Shown: positions 22,626 to 34,990, counted from the stretch's first letter. The stretch is 64,000 bases of DNA from Typhlomys cinereus (GCA_023101885.1 JALPQD010000630.1:758068-822067); one strand, 5' to 3'. Translations and numbers: made by a program. Notes: a model not told the origin generated them from the sequence alone.

Positions 22626-23474
22626 CATGTCAGCCACTGTGCAGGTCAGATGAAGTCTAATTCTGGCTACTGCAGCCCTAACTTGTGTGGAGTGTCTTGC
22701 ATATCGTTGGTCCTCCCCTTCTTTAGGCTCTTACAATCTTGCCGCCCCCTCTTAAACAAGGTTCTCCAAGTTTTAGGATGGGGAGAGATTTGGCTGATCT
22801 GGTTCCAGGTGATTAATGTAGGGTCTTTGGTGTTCTGAATTATGGTTTGTTTTCAGTTTTGCTTTTCCTGCACTGCCCTTGGCTGCATCCTAATTGGTAT
22901 TAAAGGTCACCTCTTAACCAAAGATAAAAGACTGTTTAAATGAAGACCTTAATATAGGAGGAGACTCAAAGGTAAATGAAGAATAGGAGTAGGACACAGC
23001 AGTGGGGGTAGGAGGGTCAATGTCCCATTTTCGGATGGTTACCGTCTATCTGCCAGTCCCTATATCCTCCCTGATGGATGACATGTCAACCCCTCCCCCC
23101 CAAAGTTTAGCATGGATCACAGGGGAGACGCCTCCAGGCAGTAGGATTCTTACAGGCAAGGGATTAAACAGTCATAGTAGAGTTCCCATACAAACAAATC
23201 TACCTGTAGAAGGGTCTGGGCTATGCCACTGAGTTCTGAACCCTGACTAGGGTGGAGGACTCAGAGGGAGGTTTGGTATTCACACAAGAGGATGCTCCTG
23301 GGGATGGGAAGGAGGAAGGGAGAGGTGCAGGGAGAGGGAGAGGGAAGGGAATGAAAGGAAAGGGGAAGGGAGAGAGTGCAAGGGGGTACGACTGGAGAAG
23401 GGAGGAGGGAGGGAGAGGACAGGGTACTTATTGAACTTGTATGATTAGGAAAAAAATAAAATGTGGGAGAAAAA
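22626..23474 (+). mobile_element. L1 3' end insertion with 5' inversion (twin priming)
   Basis: The left part (22626 to about 23085) is L1 3' UTR in reverse orientation, the same text as 7640-8065. The right part (about 23085 to 23474) is L1 3' UTR in direct orientation with its purine-rich (G/A) tract and A-rich end, matching the reverse complement of about 7310-7650. The two parts meet at the same point of the L1 3' UTR. A 17-bp duplication with two mismatches, beginning aagaatc, flanks the whole (22609-22625 and 23475-23491). It lies in MPC2 intron 1. Confidence 0.88.
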
Positions 23475-24599
23475 AAGAATCATCCAGTTCAAAAAATGTC
23501 AGCACTTCCAAGTTCAGAAAGACTGTCCCATACGAACATTGGACAACCCACCTAGTTTTGTGTGGCTTTGTGGCTCTAACCCTGTGCTGCCCCCTCCTGA
23601 CATCCTGCATATATCTCCACCTTCCTGGGTTTCATCCAGCCCTTTGGTTAGAACAACCAAGCAGCCTGTATATTCTCCTATAACTTTCTGCACTAATTAG
23701 AAACAATTATATCTATATTCGTCACTTTCATCAGATAATAAATTCCTTAAATATAAAATAATTTTAATCTTCCTTGACAAAATAATAATTTTATGTCAAC
23801 AAGGTGACAAGTATTAAACCAACAGAATTGGAAAGAATCAGCCACATTTGGAACAGATGCTCACCAAGGACATGCCCACTTTAGGTGAGCCTTGCTACTG
23901 CCTCATTAATTAATTGATTCTTAGACCACCCTCTTCCCAAGCCCACAGTATACTGATTCTATAATCAACCCATGCTCCTGTAGTTTACACTGGGGTATGC
24001 TTCTGGGGTTCCTGGCATCACACCTAGATCATGTATCCTTGTCATATATGAGCCTTTCACAGACAGTATCAGTTACTAAACTTAGTTTTTTATTGTTGCT
24101 AGAAGCTAGAGTTCAGCACCATTTCTGTCTCTGTGAACAGGTGCCCCTTCTTCCCACACTGTTTTCTGAGTAAGGTCTCTAGATCCTGGCATCCTTAGAT
24201 GTTTTGATCCTTTGGGTTAATGAATAGTGAAGCTTCCCAGTATACTTACACAGTAACTGATTTTACGAAACTGTTCCAAGCTAGATGATAGTTCAAAAAT
24301 ATTAACTCTGCACCAGCTCCACACAACACAACAGTCAAAAGACAAAAACAAATAAACAAACACACAAAACCTTCAAAAGTTAAATTAAGGCTGTTAGAAA
24401 TGTGGATCATAAGTGGTATTTCAGTTAGGGACAATTTTAAATGTAAAAGCAAACTTTAAGTTGGTCTAATAACTGCTAAGTACTAAACAAAAGTATTTAA
24501 GACATTTTAAATTGCTAATTTGCCAAAGTTTCCAAGATGCCTTAGGAGATGGGCAATTAACAAATACTCAGGGCTGGGAATTTATAAATGTAAACAAGT

Positions 24600-24745
24600 C
24601 ATTTTTGTTTTACTTGTTTGAGACAGGTCATCACACTGTAGCCCAAGTTGGCCTGTAATGACCTTTGAAGCCCACATTGGTCTCAAACTCACTGAGATTC
24701 TCTTTCAGTCTCCCAATGGCTTTGATTACATGTGCGAGACTTTTT
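24600..24745 (-). mobile_element. B1 SINE, reverse, worn
   Basis: ttgagacaggtcatcacactg, cccaagttggcctgtaatgac, ttgattacatgtgcgag. Confidence 0.65.
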
Positions 24746-24823
24746 AATTAATTGTTAAAAAAGGAGAAATGGCTCGCAATATAAGCACAGCTACATAATA
24801 GGCTAATAAAAAATTTCAAAGAA

Positions 24824-25116
24824 GGGGCTGGAGAGGTGGCTCAGGGGTTAAGCCTCCGCCTTGCAGGCGGAAGGTCCTGAGTTCGGATCCCAGATCCCAC
24901 GGATAGACGCCAAGCGGAAGCTGGTCCTGGTAGGGCGGAGCCTGTGAATCCCGGGGGAGAAGGAGGTGGAGGTGTCCATGGTGGTTCGCGAATTCGCCCG
25001 TGGTTCTACACAGACACAGACATACACACACGCACACACATACACACACACATGTGCACAGTTGAGTAAATAATAATAATAATAATAAAAAAAAGAAATC
25101 TCCCAATTTAAAAAAA
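24824..25116 (+). mobile_element. two-part SINE, young subfamily (B), forward
   Basis: Full copy with an (AC)n and (AAT)n tail. An exact duplication of at least 13 bp, aaatttcaaagaa, flanks it (24811-24823 and 25117-25129). It lies in MPC2 intron 1. Confidence 0.92.
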
Positions 25117-25837
25117 AAATTTCAAAGAAAACTTAGTATGCTCCTTCATTTGCTCTTAGCTAATTTTACCCAAAGAGTATATAATAAGTTAATAAATCTA
25201 GGTATGTAGGAATTGTGATATAAAAGCTGCCAATAGATATAAAGTTTTGATAAAACTAAAGCATTTAGAAACTGACATTACTGAAATGATGACAAAGTCA
25301 TATAACGTTATTCTACACTTTTAACAAAATAAGGTTAGACTGTACTCAGTGAATTTCCTAACAGAAAAGCATACAATTATGCTATCTGAAGTGATTATAA
25401 CACCTTAATATTAAGACAAGTTAACAGAGCAACAGTTTACATTTATTATGAGTAAACTTTCAATTAAGATAAAAATGTGAACTGCTGAAAATGAGTTAAA
25501 AAATCACCTAAGATTTCAATTTAGAAATGTGTCCTCATTAGATGTAAATACACCTTCTTTTAGATACAGAAATAACTAAAAGTACATTTCTATCTTTTCC
25601 TTTTTTTAGTAGAGCAAATATAATTTTTTATTTTTTAAAGGAAAACTGAGAAAGAACTACTGAGAGTGGAAGGGGTTCTGGGGGAGCAGCTCTCTATTTT
25701 CATCTGGTTCTTAAGATTATACTTGCAAAGCTGAAGGCTTAGGAATATTAAGCAAGTATTCTAAATTGAAAATTATGAACTATGTAAATGGCCATTTTTC
25801 TTTTTAAATTTTATTATTACTACTATTAGTTTCTTTT

Positions 25838-26102
25838 GTGTATGTGCAAACATGTGTGCATGTGTGTGTGTATCAGAGGGCACTGTGTGCACCTGTGGAG
25901 GCCCAAGGGTGACATTGGGAACCCTGAATTGTTTCAACTTCCTTATTTTGCTTTGTTCTGGGGCTTCTCAGGCTCTGCCATCCAGAGAAGTGTAGGCTGC
26001 TGCCATTTCAGCCTGGCATTTTAACGTGGGATCTGGGATCTGAACTCAGGTCCTTCTGCTTTTGCGGCAGATTCTTAGTATCTTGAGCCCTCTCTCCGCC
26101 TC
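25838..26102 (-). mobile_element. two-part SINE, older subfamily (A), reverse
   Basis: cagagggcactgtgtgcacct and ttgagccctctctccgcctc. More divergent head. Confidence 0.82.
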
Positions 26103-26127
26103 TAAATATTTGATTTTCTTGGGGGGA

Positions 26128-26275
26128 GAGCAGATGTGTATGTGTCATGAAGTACATGTCGACAACTTTTAAAAGTCAATGTGCTCTTCGACCATGTGGG
26201 TTTCCATGGATTAAATTTGGCCCAAGATTTGCAGGCAGGTGTCATTACCTGCTGAGCCATTCTGATGACTTATTT
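26128..26275 (-). mobile_element. older tRNA-headed SINE, reverse
   Basis: gtgggtttccatggattaaa, ggcaggtgtcattacctgctgagccat. The next stretch 26310-26400 is (TG), (GA) and (ACAG) microsatellite. Confidence 0.65.
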
Positions 26276-26308
26276 ATCATTATTACTATTACTGTTTTAT
26301 TATTATTA

Positions 26309-26369
<61 letters not shown>

Positions 26370-27042
26370 AACAAGATCCAGAGAGAGAGAGAGAGCGCCA
26401 TGAGGGCATGCACATGCCTATGACACGTGGGTGCATGTGCGCCACAGCCCACAATGTGAGTCGCAGGACAGCTGTCAGGAGCTTGTTCTCTCCTTCCACC
26501 GAGGATTTCACACAGGCTCAGGCTTGGACAGCAATGACATTGACCTGCTTAGTTATCTCCTGGCCTTTCCGGTTTTGTTTTGAGAGGGGGTCACAACAGA
26601 TAGTCTAGTGTATCCTAGTCTAGTGTAATCAGACTGGCCTCAGCATCCCAAGTGCTGGATTATAGGAATGAGCTACCACATATGAGCCTAAAGTGATTAT
26701 TTTCTTTTGTGTTTTATTATATGGTTTTTAAAGTGAAACTAACACTTTCTGAAAATTCAAACTTTAAGAATTTCTGCAACTTTGCTGGATGTGGCAGATC
26801 CTTTGCTGAGGCCAGAGAAGTGCTATAAGTTCAAGACTAGTATAGGCTACAGTGTTTAAAAAAATGAAGAAAGAAAATTTTGCTATTATTAGCAAATATT
26901 AACAGACAAAAAATTTCCAATTAACAAATCTTGGTCCCATTTGATGCTATGATACATGGATACTGTGAATAATGCTTAAACAGACACCAGGCACTGTCAG
27001 TCATTTCTTTGTGTTGACAATATTCAGAATCCCCCCCCCCTT

Positions 27043-27425
27043 TTTTTTTATTTTTGAGGCAGGGTCTTGCCATCTGTCCTAGACTGACTTTGACTTTAAA
27101 AAAAAAAAAAATTTGTTCATGTGCCTGTGCACACGTGTATGTGTGAGAGAGAGAAAAAAAGAAAAAGAGAGAGAGAGAAAGCGAGAGAGAGGTGTGGAGG
27201 TCAGAAGACAACTTCTGGGAGTTAGTTCTCTCTTTTCATTATGTAGGCACCGGTGGAACTCAGGTCTTGGGTTTGCATGTTAGTTCCTTTATCTGCTGAG
27301 GCATTTACTGGCCTAAAGGTGTATGTAGCCCAGCCTAGCCTCAAACTCTTGATCCTCCTGTTCTGCCTCTTTGGCATATCCTGCTGGTATATGCTGGAAG
27401 TACAGGCATATGCCAATTCCTGGAC
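27043..27425 (-). mobile_element. B1 split by an older SINE with (GA)n
   Basis: A B1 left part (ttgaggcagggtcttgccat) and right part (tgtagcccagcctagcctc to gtacaggcatatgcc) enclose a reverse SINE at 27110-27312 (ggtgtggaggtcagaagaca) with a GA-rich start. Confidence 0.65.
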
Positions 27426-27847
27426 TTGTCTACGGCTTTCCCCCCCTCCTTTTATGATCTAAGGTTCTCAGGATACAAGGTGAAATTCTGGTTGGCTACG
27501 CAGTAGAACCAGCCTATGAGATATGAAATCCTGTCTCAAAAAATGAATGTGAGCATACATGTTTACATGATATATACGGGTACAGGATTGCTGTCTATAG
27601 TTACTGCACTGTTCAGCAGCACATCAGAAACACTTCTAACTATACTTTAGTAATGATCAACTTTTCCCCATCTTTTGTTCTTTTTTATTTTCCATACCCC
27701 GCCAGTTCCTTGTAGTGTGCCAGACCATTTGTTTGCTATTACACCAAGTACATCCTTAGAATGTAAAGATTAGTCTTTGACCCAGATATTGTGTGCCAAA
27801 GACCATCTTTATTTATATTATAACTGAGTCTGATTTAACACTAAGAG

Positions 27848-28120
27848 CACAGCTGAAGAGATGACTCAGGGATTAAGACTCCACCTCACAAGCAGACGGT
27901 CCTGAGTTCAGATCCCAGATCCCATGTAAATATGCTAGCAAAAATGGTGGTGGCCTGCACTTCAAACCCTGGTGGACAGAGCCTGGGAAAACTCGGAGTG
28001 AAGCAAGAAGGAGGTAGAAGCAATTGAGGACGATTCTTGAAGTCACCCTTGGTCCTCCACATGTTCCACATGGACAGACAGTGCTTTCTGCTATACACGC
28101 ATGCACATGCAAAATAAATA
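27848..28120 (+). mobile_element. two-part SINE, older subfamily (A), forward
   Basis: cagctgaagagatgactcagg to gacagacagtgctttctgc, then an A-rich end. Confidence 0.82.
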
Positions 28121-28253
28121 GAGTTAATATTAAGAACATGACTGCCTGTCACTATTTTCATTTTGCATACCTCTTGTTATGATTTACCCTTTTTTATAAT
28201 TCATAAATAACAAAGAAATTATTCATTTTAAAGTAGCAATGCTTTAACCTCCA

Positions 28254-28548
28254 ACTGTATTAGTCCGTGTTTCATTAGTATGATGAACTACCACAGACAG
28301 GTACTTTATAAAGAAAAGAACTTCCTTCTGGTCCATAGCTGGAGGTGCAAGGCCTAGGGGACTTATTTGGTCATCACCTTCTTGCTGAGAGTCCCAATGT
28401 GGTACAGAGCATCTTAAGAGAGAAAAAGTGTGCATATTCTTGTGTCTGGTCTCTGTCCCTCTTTTAAAGACACAATCACTTTTTTTAAAGAAATCTAATC
28501 ACTTCTCAAAGACCTCACCTCCTAACACCAGTCTGATTAAAATTCCTT
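28254..28548 (-). mobile_element. MST/THE-like MaLR LTR, reverse
   Basis: Reverse text tattagtccgtgtttcatta, actttataaagaaaagaactt, then acctcacctcctaacacc resembles MST/THE LTRs. The left part of the family is cut off by a SINE that follows at 28565. Confidence 0.6.
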
Positions 28549-28564
28549 TCTCTCTCTCTTTCTT

Positions 28565-28812
28565 GGGCATATGTGTCTGTGTGTATCAGAGGGCACTGTG
28601 TGTGCCTGTGGAGGGCCAAGGGTGATTTTGGGAATCACCCACCTTGGATTGCTTCTACTTCCTATTTGCTTTGTTCTGGAGTTTCCCAGGCTCTGTCTTC
28701 AAGGACTGGAAATACAGGCTGCTGCCATTTCTACCTGGCATTTTTATGTGGTATCTGGGATCCAAACTTAGAGGACCTTCTGCTTGTGAGGCATAGTCTT
28801 AGCTCCTGAGGT
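28565..28812 (-). mobile_element. two-part SINE, older subfamily (A), reverse
   Basis: tatgtgtctgtgtgtatcag to ggcatagtcttagctcctgagg; the extreme head is lost. Confidence 0.82.
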
Positions 28813-30084
28813 GCATTCAAACCAAATCTAAACCAGAGCTTCAACTAGCCCCAGTAAGCAAACATTGAGCAGCATGACTTGAAAGTTCTGCTGACAGATG
28901 CCTGGAGCTCAACTGTATAGGAGGTTAGATTGGAGATACATGCTTTTACATAGATGGTGGTAGTGGATGAAGTGAAATCTCTTGTGTGAGTCAAGTGAGG
29001 AACTTGACAAGGACTCACAATTATACTTTTCCTTTCTGACAAGGGCAGATCATCAGGCGACATGATGCACACAGGCAAACAGATGACAAAGGTTTCAAAT
29101 TTCAATATAATATATATCTATACTAAAACCTTCTTGTTGCCCGTGTAGAAATACTTTTCAGTGGTAAGTCCAAAAAATTATAATAAGCAACATACAATTT
29201 CCAGCTGCTACAAATTAGCCTTCCTTTGCATTTTAAAAGAAAGAACCTTTGTATGTGAATTTAGTCTATTGCTTTGAGAGTAATTCCATAACAGGTACTA
29301 TGAAACATAGTATGCAAAGGGAATACTGACCTCAGGTAGTTCTAGAACAATAATCAGTGTTTCCTCAGATTCTATTCAATGCTAGTGAATCAACAGTCAT
29401 ATTTTTTATGCTTCTTCATTTCTATATTGGTGTCCTTACAATTTTCCAATCATAAGTTTTCAATGATAGGAATCTTTTCATATTGTTCAAGAATTTAGTT
29501 GCAGCTGGTAATGTATCTCAGTTGATTGTGCTTGTCTAGCAAGCATGAAGACCTGGGTTTTTTTTCTCCAGTCCTAAACAAACCAGGTATGGTGTATATT
29601 TCCAGTAGAGGGGAAATAAAAGAAAAATCACAAGTTCAAGGCCAGAGCTGAGATGGCTCAGGGGATTATGAGTCCAGATCCCCAGAACCATGAAAAAGCA
29701 AGGTGCGCCTGCAGTGCCACAGTTAGTCAAGGATAGGTGGATTCCTGAAGCTCAGTGACCACTTAGCCTAGTTGAATAAATAAGCTCCCGGTTCAATGAA
29801 AAAAATCAGTGTCAAAAAACAGGGTGGAGAGCAATTGGGAAGACACCGGACATTGATCATAACCACATGTGTGCAAATACCACATGAACTTCTTCATATA
29901 CACATGCAAACAAGCACATACCACCTCTTCTCCCAAGTTCAAGGTCATCCTTGGCTACACAGGTAATTTACAAGTCAGCTTGGGAAAATGGGGCCTTGTT
30001 TAAAAAAAAGTTTAGTTGGAAGAGAATACTTGTTGGAAACTGAAATACAAGTACTTTGCTATGTGTCTTATAAACATTACATCA

Positions 30085-30240
30085 TTTAATTTTTATAGTG
30101 ATCCTTAATGGGGATCATTATATAATGATCCCTATTTTACAAATTAGAAAACTAAGGCTTTGGAAATTTAAAGTCAAGGTCACACAGCCCAAACCCAATC
30201 TGAGTCTGACTGGCTTCCAAGCCTGTGTTCTTTCTACTAC
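30085..30240. mobile_element. MIR element
   Basis: cctattttacaaattagaaaac, aagtcaaggtcacacagccc, a clear MIR core in MPC2 intron 1. Confidence 0.82.
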
Positions 30241-31193
30241 ATTTAGAAGAAATTAAAGTAAATAAAGCAACCCAAGACTTGCAGATGAGATAAATGCACA
30301 ATGTACTCTACATTCTGCAAGATGAATTAAAGTATTATAAACAATAATTACAAGTGACTGAAAGCCAAGGCCTTGAAAAAAGATAAACAAAAGATTACCT
30401 TCAATTTCTTGCTAGTTTATGAACTTTAAAATTGCTTCTCCTCTACTATGTCCTAAGCCTAGAGCCTCAAGACAAAGTCTAGAGTCAGAGTTCAGGATAC
30501 AAAACTCAGATGACTTTGCAATTAAGAGATTGCCCAACCATATCTCTGGAAACTCTTCACCACAAAAACAGTATTCCAAAAAATGTAACTGTAAATGCAA
30601 CTAAAAGGCAAATAAACTAAGCAAAGTTTCTTCATGAATAACAACCTTCTTTTAAAAAGTACTACAATGTGTTTAGTGTAGCAGTAAGTAATATTAAGGG
30701 CTTAAACTTAAGTACAATCCAGAAACATACTTCATTGTATTAGCAAACTGGAAATCAGATTTAGCAACCATATCATGCTCCAGAGAACAGCTTGAGAGTC
30801 AGTTGTGGATGAAAGCCAACCTTTCTCACGACAGCGACTGTAGGAAACCTATTTGACTATGTAAGAACAAAAGCCACTTTTCTGTTAGCAATTCGTTTTT
30901 TCAATTGAGAACAAGTTTTCCTATTTGCTCAAGTTTATACTTGAAAGATACCTCAGAATGTATCAGATTTTAGTCCTCAGTCAAGGAAGTATTATTATTT
31001 AGCATTTTGTATTAAAAATAACAGAATTGTAGCACTACAACGAAGAGTTGGGGGGAATGGGGTCTTCCAGTTTCTTGCAGAATTATTTTTTTTTCAACCA
31101 CAAGAAAACTTTTCCAGTATATGAAATAGATTGTGTGCCCCAATCCAAGGACCCTCACTTGCCTTGGTTCTAACAAGAAAACGAACAGCAAGG

Positions 31194-31196
<3 letters not shown>

Positions 31197-31241
<45 letters not shown>

Positions 31242-31298
31242 TGTCGTCTTTGGAGGGACGCATGGTGCCCCCCAAAATGAATCGGGATGCCCCACTCC

Positions 31299-31334
<36 letters not shown>

Positions 31335-31402
31335 GTGTCGTCTTTGGAGGGACGCATGGTGCCCCCCAAAATGAATCGGGATGCCCCTCTCCACTGTCTG
31401 CA
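31197..31402. repeat. 94-bp tandem duplication containing a (TG)n tract
   Basis: A (TG)n run of about 40 bp at 31199-31240 is followed by a 62-bp unit at 31241-31302. A second (TG)n run at 31303-31334 is followed by the same 62-bp unit at 31335-31396. Both units begin gtgtcgtctttggagggacg and differ at one base (cca versus cct near the end). The period is 94 bp. It lies in the proximal part of MPC2 intron 1. Confidence 0.95.
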
Positions 31403-31488
31403 TTCATTCCCCTGATTACCACTCTTCCCCCACCAGCTGCCTGCAATAAAATAACAAAAGAAAAAGGAAATGTAGAGAAAGAATTCAG

Positions 31489-31508
31489 AGAGCGAGAGCG
31501 AGAGAGCC

Positions 31509-31539
<31 letters not shown>

Positions 31540-31540
31540 A
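31489..31540. repeat. (GA)n microsatellite in MPC2 intron 1
   Basis: A purine run of agag and gcgag units, including an uninterrupted (AG)n stretch, lies about 630 bp into intron 1 at the edge of the CpG island. Confidence 0.9.
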
Positions 31541-32172
31541 TTGAGCGTTTCCGAAGAATCAAGTAGATTCTCACATGGATATTTTTCACAGGAACTGGAA
31601 GAGGGATGTAGGATGTGCCCAAGGTCACACCTAGAATAGCATTATGTCCGTATCTGCCTCTATTTAAAAGAGCTTCGGACAGAGCTCGTTCAGCAGCCGC
31701 TCGAACCCACGGACATGAAGAACGACCCTGGAGCGAGGCAACGCGTCCGGGGAGGAGGCGATGCCAGCAGTTGCAGAGGAAAGCATGACCTTTACACCGA
31801 AGCCTCGGGGAGCCCAGCCGTCTACGCAGCTGGATCCCGCGTGGATCCAAAGGAGGGGCGCATGTGGGCATGCACGGTGGCGGCAGACCCTTTTCGGGAC
31901 AGAAATTGAAAAGGAAGCAAATCTGGAGGCCAGGGCGGGCAGTGAGTCGCGCTTCAGGCGGCCGAGGGTCAGGACGCGCGCGGATCCCTGCGCTGGGAGA
32001 GGCGCAGGAGGTGCGAGATTAGCGGGGATGAGAGGCTCCTTCCCGGGCAAGGGACGGGGCGCGGGGGCCACCCGCAGACGAGCGGTCTTTGGGCTTCTAA
32101 GACCACTGGGCCACTTGGGAGGGAGTGGAAGGCGCGATCTCGGGGGAGAAGACCCACGCGCGGTTCGGTTAC

Positions 32173-32281
32173 CTGCCGGGTGGTTGTACAGCGGCCTCAG
32201 CTTCTCCGGCAGCATCAGCTCCACCTTATCCATGAGCCGGTGGTAGGAGGCCCGCAGGCCTCGGGCTCCCGCGGCTGCCAT
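32173..32281 (-). CDS. MPC2: MPC2 coding exon 1 (mitochondrial pyruvate carrier 2, residues 1-37)
   Basis: First coding exon of the mitochondrial pyruvate carrier subunit 2. With MPC1 it forms the heterodimer that moves pyruvate across the inner mitochondrial membrane. The exon starts with ATG at 32281-32279 and reads MAAAGARGLR, then a conserved amphipathic segment containing KVELMLPEKLRPLYNHPAG. It ends in phase 1 at a GTAACC donor (last exon base 32173, a G that completes Gly37 with exon 2). The five exons join to 127 codons plus stop, the length I know for mammalian MPC2, with every splice border AG/GT and in phase. The family has three short membrane helices, here encoded by exons 2-4, and no cleaved presequence. 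The exon lies inside a CpG island and is transcribed away from DCAF6. The open frame beyond 32173 in this strand is intronic. Gene identity is from recognised protein sequence and is very secure. Confidence 0.96.
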
Positions 32282-32588
32282 GTCGGCGCCTGGCGAACGC
32301 AGGCAGCTGGCTGGGTAGCGCCCCCGGGCCCTGGTTCCCGGCTGACAGCGACCTGCAGCTCGTCACCTTCCCGGGTCACAGCGCTGCGCGACCGCCTCGG
32401 CCCCGGGGCACTCTTCCACCGGCTCTCCCCGCCCGGTTACAAGTACCAGCGACCTCGCCAGACGCGGGCTGAAGGGGCGGAGGCTCAGGAAAAGCCCGCC
32501 CCGGCCCGCCCCCAGCCGGCGGGCGGAGGAGGAGTCATAGCAACAGATGCTACAGAGATGGCCGCGCCCGGTTTGCCTTTAGCTGAAA

Positions 32589-32600
32589 TGCGCTTGCGCA
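32589..32600. promoter_or_regulatory. NRF1-type palindromic site
   Basis: The sequence tgcgcttgcgca differs by one base from the NRF1 palindrome TGCGCATGCGCA. NRF1 is a master activator of nuclear genes for mitochondrial proteins, which fits MPC2, whose start codon lies about 310 bp away. Binding is inferred, not shown. Confidence 0.6.
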
Positions 32601-32634
32601 GGCCGATCCGCCCGCCCTAACTGGCCTGCCCCAC

Positions 32635-32673
32635 GCCGGAAGGGGCGGAGCCAGACCTTGCACTTCTTCCGGC
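32635..32673. promoter_or_regulatory. inverted pair of ETS/GABP-type sites around a GC box
   Basis: GCCGGAAG at 32635-32642 and its reverse complement CTTCCGGC at 32666-32673 form an 8-bp inverted pair, with GGGGCGG (Sp/KLF-type GC box) at 32642-32648 between them. Paired GABP-like ETS sites are a recognised feature of bidirectional mammalian promoters. The location between the two genes fits that role. Confidence 0.6.
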
Positions 32674-32807
32674 CCTCAGAGACATATTGGAGAGGGGAAG
32701 GTGAAGCCGCACCTCTTCACTGCCCTTCACTATGATCAAGGACGCTGTAGTCAAAATGGGCTTTCCGGGCCTTTTGCCCCCAATTTAGGATGATGGCACA
32801 CACCTCC

Positions 32808-32937
32808 TGCTTCCTTTTATTTATTTACTTATAGGCAGCGCCTCGCTGGGTCGTCCAGGCTGGCCTGGAGCTTGTGTCATTGAGCCTCAGCTCCCCGCGT
32901 GTCGGGGTTACGGGCGTGAGCCACCATGCCCGGCTCC
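32808..32937 (-). mobile_element. B1/Alu-like 7SL-derived SINE between the two genes
   Basis: A T-rich stretch followed by a 7SL-type SINE in reverse: gtcgtccaggctggcctggag, then cccgcgtgtcggggttacgg and gtgagccaccatgcccggct. It sits in the shared promoter interval, between the ETS/NRF1 cluster on the MPC2 side and the TCTCGCGAGA site on the DCAF6 side. It keeps several CpGs, which suggests protection from methylation in the germ line. Confidence 0.85.
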
Positions 32938-33103
32938 TTCCTTCGAGCCGAGAGGCGGCGGAGGGACGACCGCTCCAGCTGCTGCCGTCATCACTCCTCC
33001 TCTGCCCACAGAGCGCGAAGGACCGGGCTAGAGCGGCCCGGATCGCTCGTGGAGTGAGGGCAAGCGTGACGCACGGGGGCTTCTGTTCCCTGGGCGCTCG
33101 TCA

Positions 33104-33113
33104 TCTCGCGAGA
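33104..33113. promoter_or_regulatory. TCTCGCGAGA palindrome (BANP/Kaiso-type element)
   Basis: An exact 10-bp TCTCGCGAGA palindrome lies 338 bp upstream of the DCAF6 start codon. The motif was first linked to Kaiso and later to BANP, a strong activator of essential CpG-island promoters. It probably drives DCAF6, and its spacing suggests a start site in the next 100-200 bp. Confidence 0.65.
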
Positions 33114-33241
33114 ACAGCTGGCGGGGCGGAGTCGAGAGGGAGGAGAGGGAGGAGCTCGCGGCCGCCTCCGCCTCCGCCTCCGGTGGGAGGGGGCCGAGGG
33201 CGGAGACTGTGGCCGATCGCTGCATGTACTGGGTAGAGTGA

Positions 33242-34057
<816 letters not shown>

Positions 34058-34825
34058 TGAGAGTGATCGCCGAGCGCCTCCCCGCCCCCGCCCCGGGTCC
34101 CGCCGAGCTCCCGACGTCCGCCGAAGGGGGTGTAGGGTTTCACGGGGCTGTTCCCACCCCGGGAAAACACTTGGCATTTCTGCTTCTTACTTAAGCTTTC
34201 TAAAAACAACCTTGAGTCCCGAGGGCGCAGCCCTCCACTCGCTTGTTTTCGTTTTGTGGAATACGCCTGAGTCGGCTCAGAGTCCTGTTCCCTCGAAGTG
34301 GATGTGCTCAGCAAGGGTCTTTCTCGCACCCCCCCCCCCGCCCCAACTTTTGTCACTTTGCCAGGCAAAAGGATTAGTTGCTGTCGTTTTTTCAGGGCCA
34401 TAAAAATAGAAGGAAATGAAATCTCATACAGCCAATAGCTCTGGTTTGTAAATTTCTTAAGAGAAGTTACTAAGGTTAAGTTTATAGCTTTTCAAGGAGA
34501 ACGCATTTTCTTTTTAGAAATTAGAGGTACGAGGCAGAAATCCCTGTGCTCTGTCTCATTTCAGTTTCGTGCTACCTCTCTTAGAGGTGACAATATTTCG
34601 TTTCCTAAATATTTTCCAGACAAACTTGTTTCCATTTGTAGACACACACACACACGTATTATGTACATATAGGTGTGTTTGTATTGGAGAAACTTGAATG
34701 CATGGTGCTGTAAACATTACTTTGAACTCTTTCTACACTTCGTCTGGGAGATGTATCGATGGCAATAAGATTTATTAAGTTGTTATTTAACATTTGATTA
34801 AGGACTGTAGTGGGTTTTGTTGTCT

Positions 34826-34990
34826 TTTTTTTTTTTTTTTTTTTTTTTTGGGGCAGTGTTTCCCTAATGTAGCCCACCCTAGCTTCTGAATCTCTAGATG
34901 GCTCACGTTGGCCTCAAATTCTGTTCTCCCTCAGCTTCCCAGTCCTGGTTGCTGGGCTTGCAGGCGTGTGCCACCGCATCCGACCTTGTG
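34826..34990 (-). mobile_element. B1/PB1 SINE, reverse
   Basis: A run of 25 T (34827-34850), cacgttggcctcaaattctg, ggcttgcaggcgtgtgccacc. Near the 5' end of DCAF6 intron 1. Confidence 0.82.

Larger units (their letters stand above)
19838..32172 (-). other. MPC2 intron 1, contents
   Basis: 12.3 kb. Repeat-poor stretches without visible features: 20725-21480, 23500-24580, 25130-25800, 26700-26920, 27430-27840, 28830-29480, 30245-31190. The rest is SINE, L1 and LTR material listed above, ending in the CpG island. Confidence 0.75.

Noticed and set aside
26147..26608. 153-codon open frame
   Set aside because: Runs through TG, GA and ACAG microsatellites and SINE remnants; the repeats keep the frame open.
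31241..31396. Possible CRISPR-like or satellite array
   Set aside because: Only two units with microsatellite spacers, in a vertebrate intron. It is a simple tandem duplication.
31012..31639. Several open frames with His-Thr or Cys-Val repeats
   Set aside because: Translations of the (TG)n/(CA)n duplication, not proteins. The same holds for many short frames rich in VCVCV or HTHTH across the window.
31664..32172. Continuation of the MPC2 exon 1 reading frame to 205 codons
   Set aside because: The frame runs through a good GTAACC donor into intron. Correct splicing to 19837 restores the MPC2 sequence exactly.
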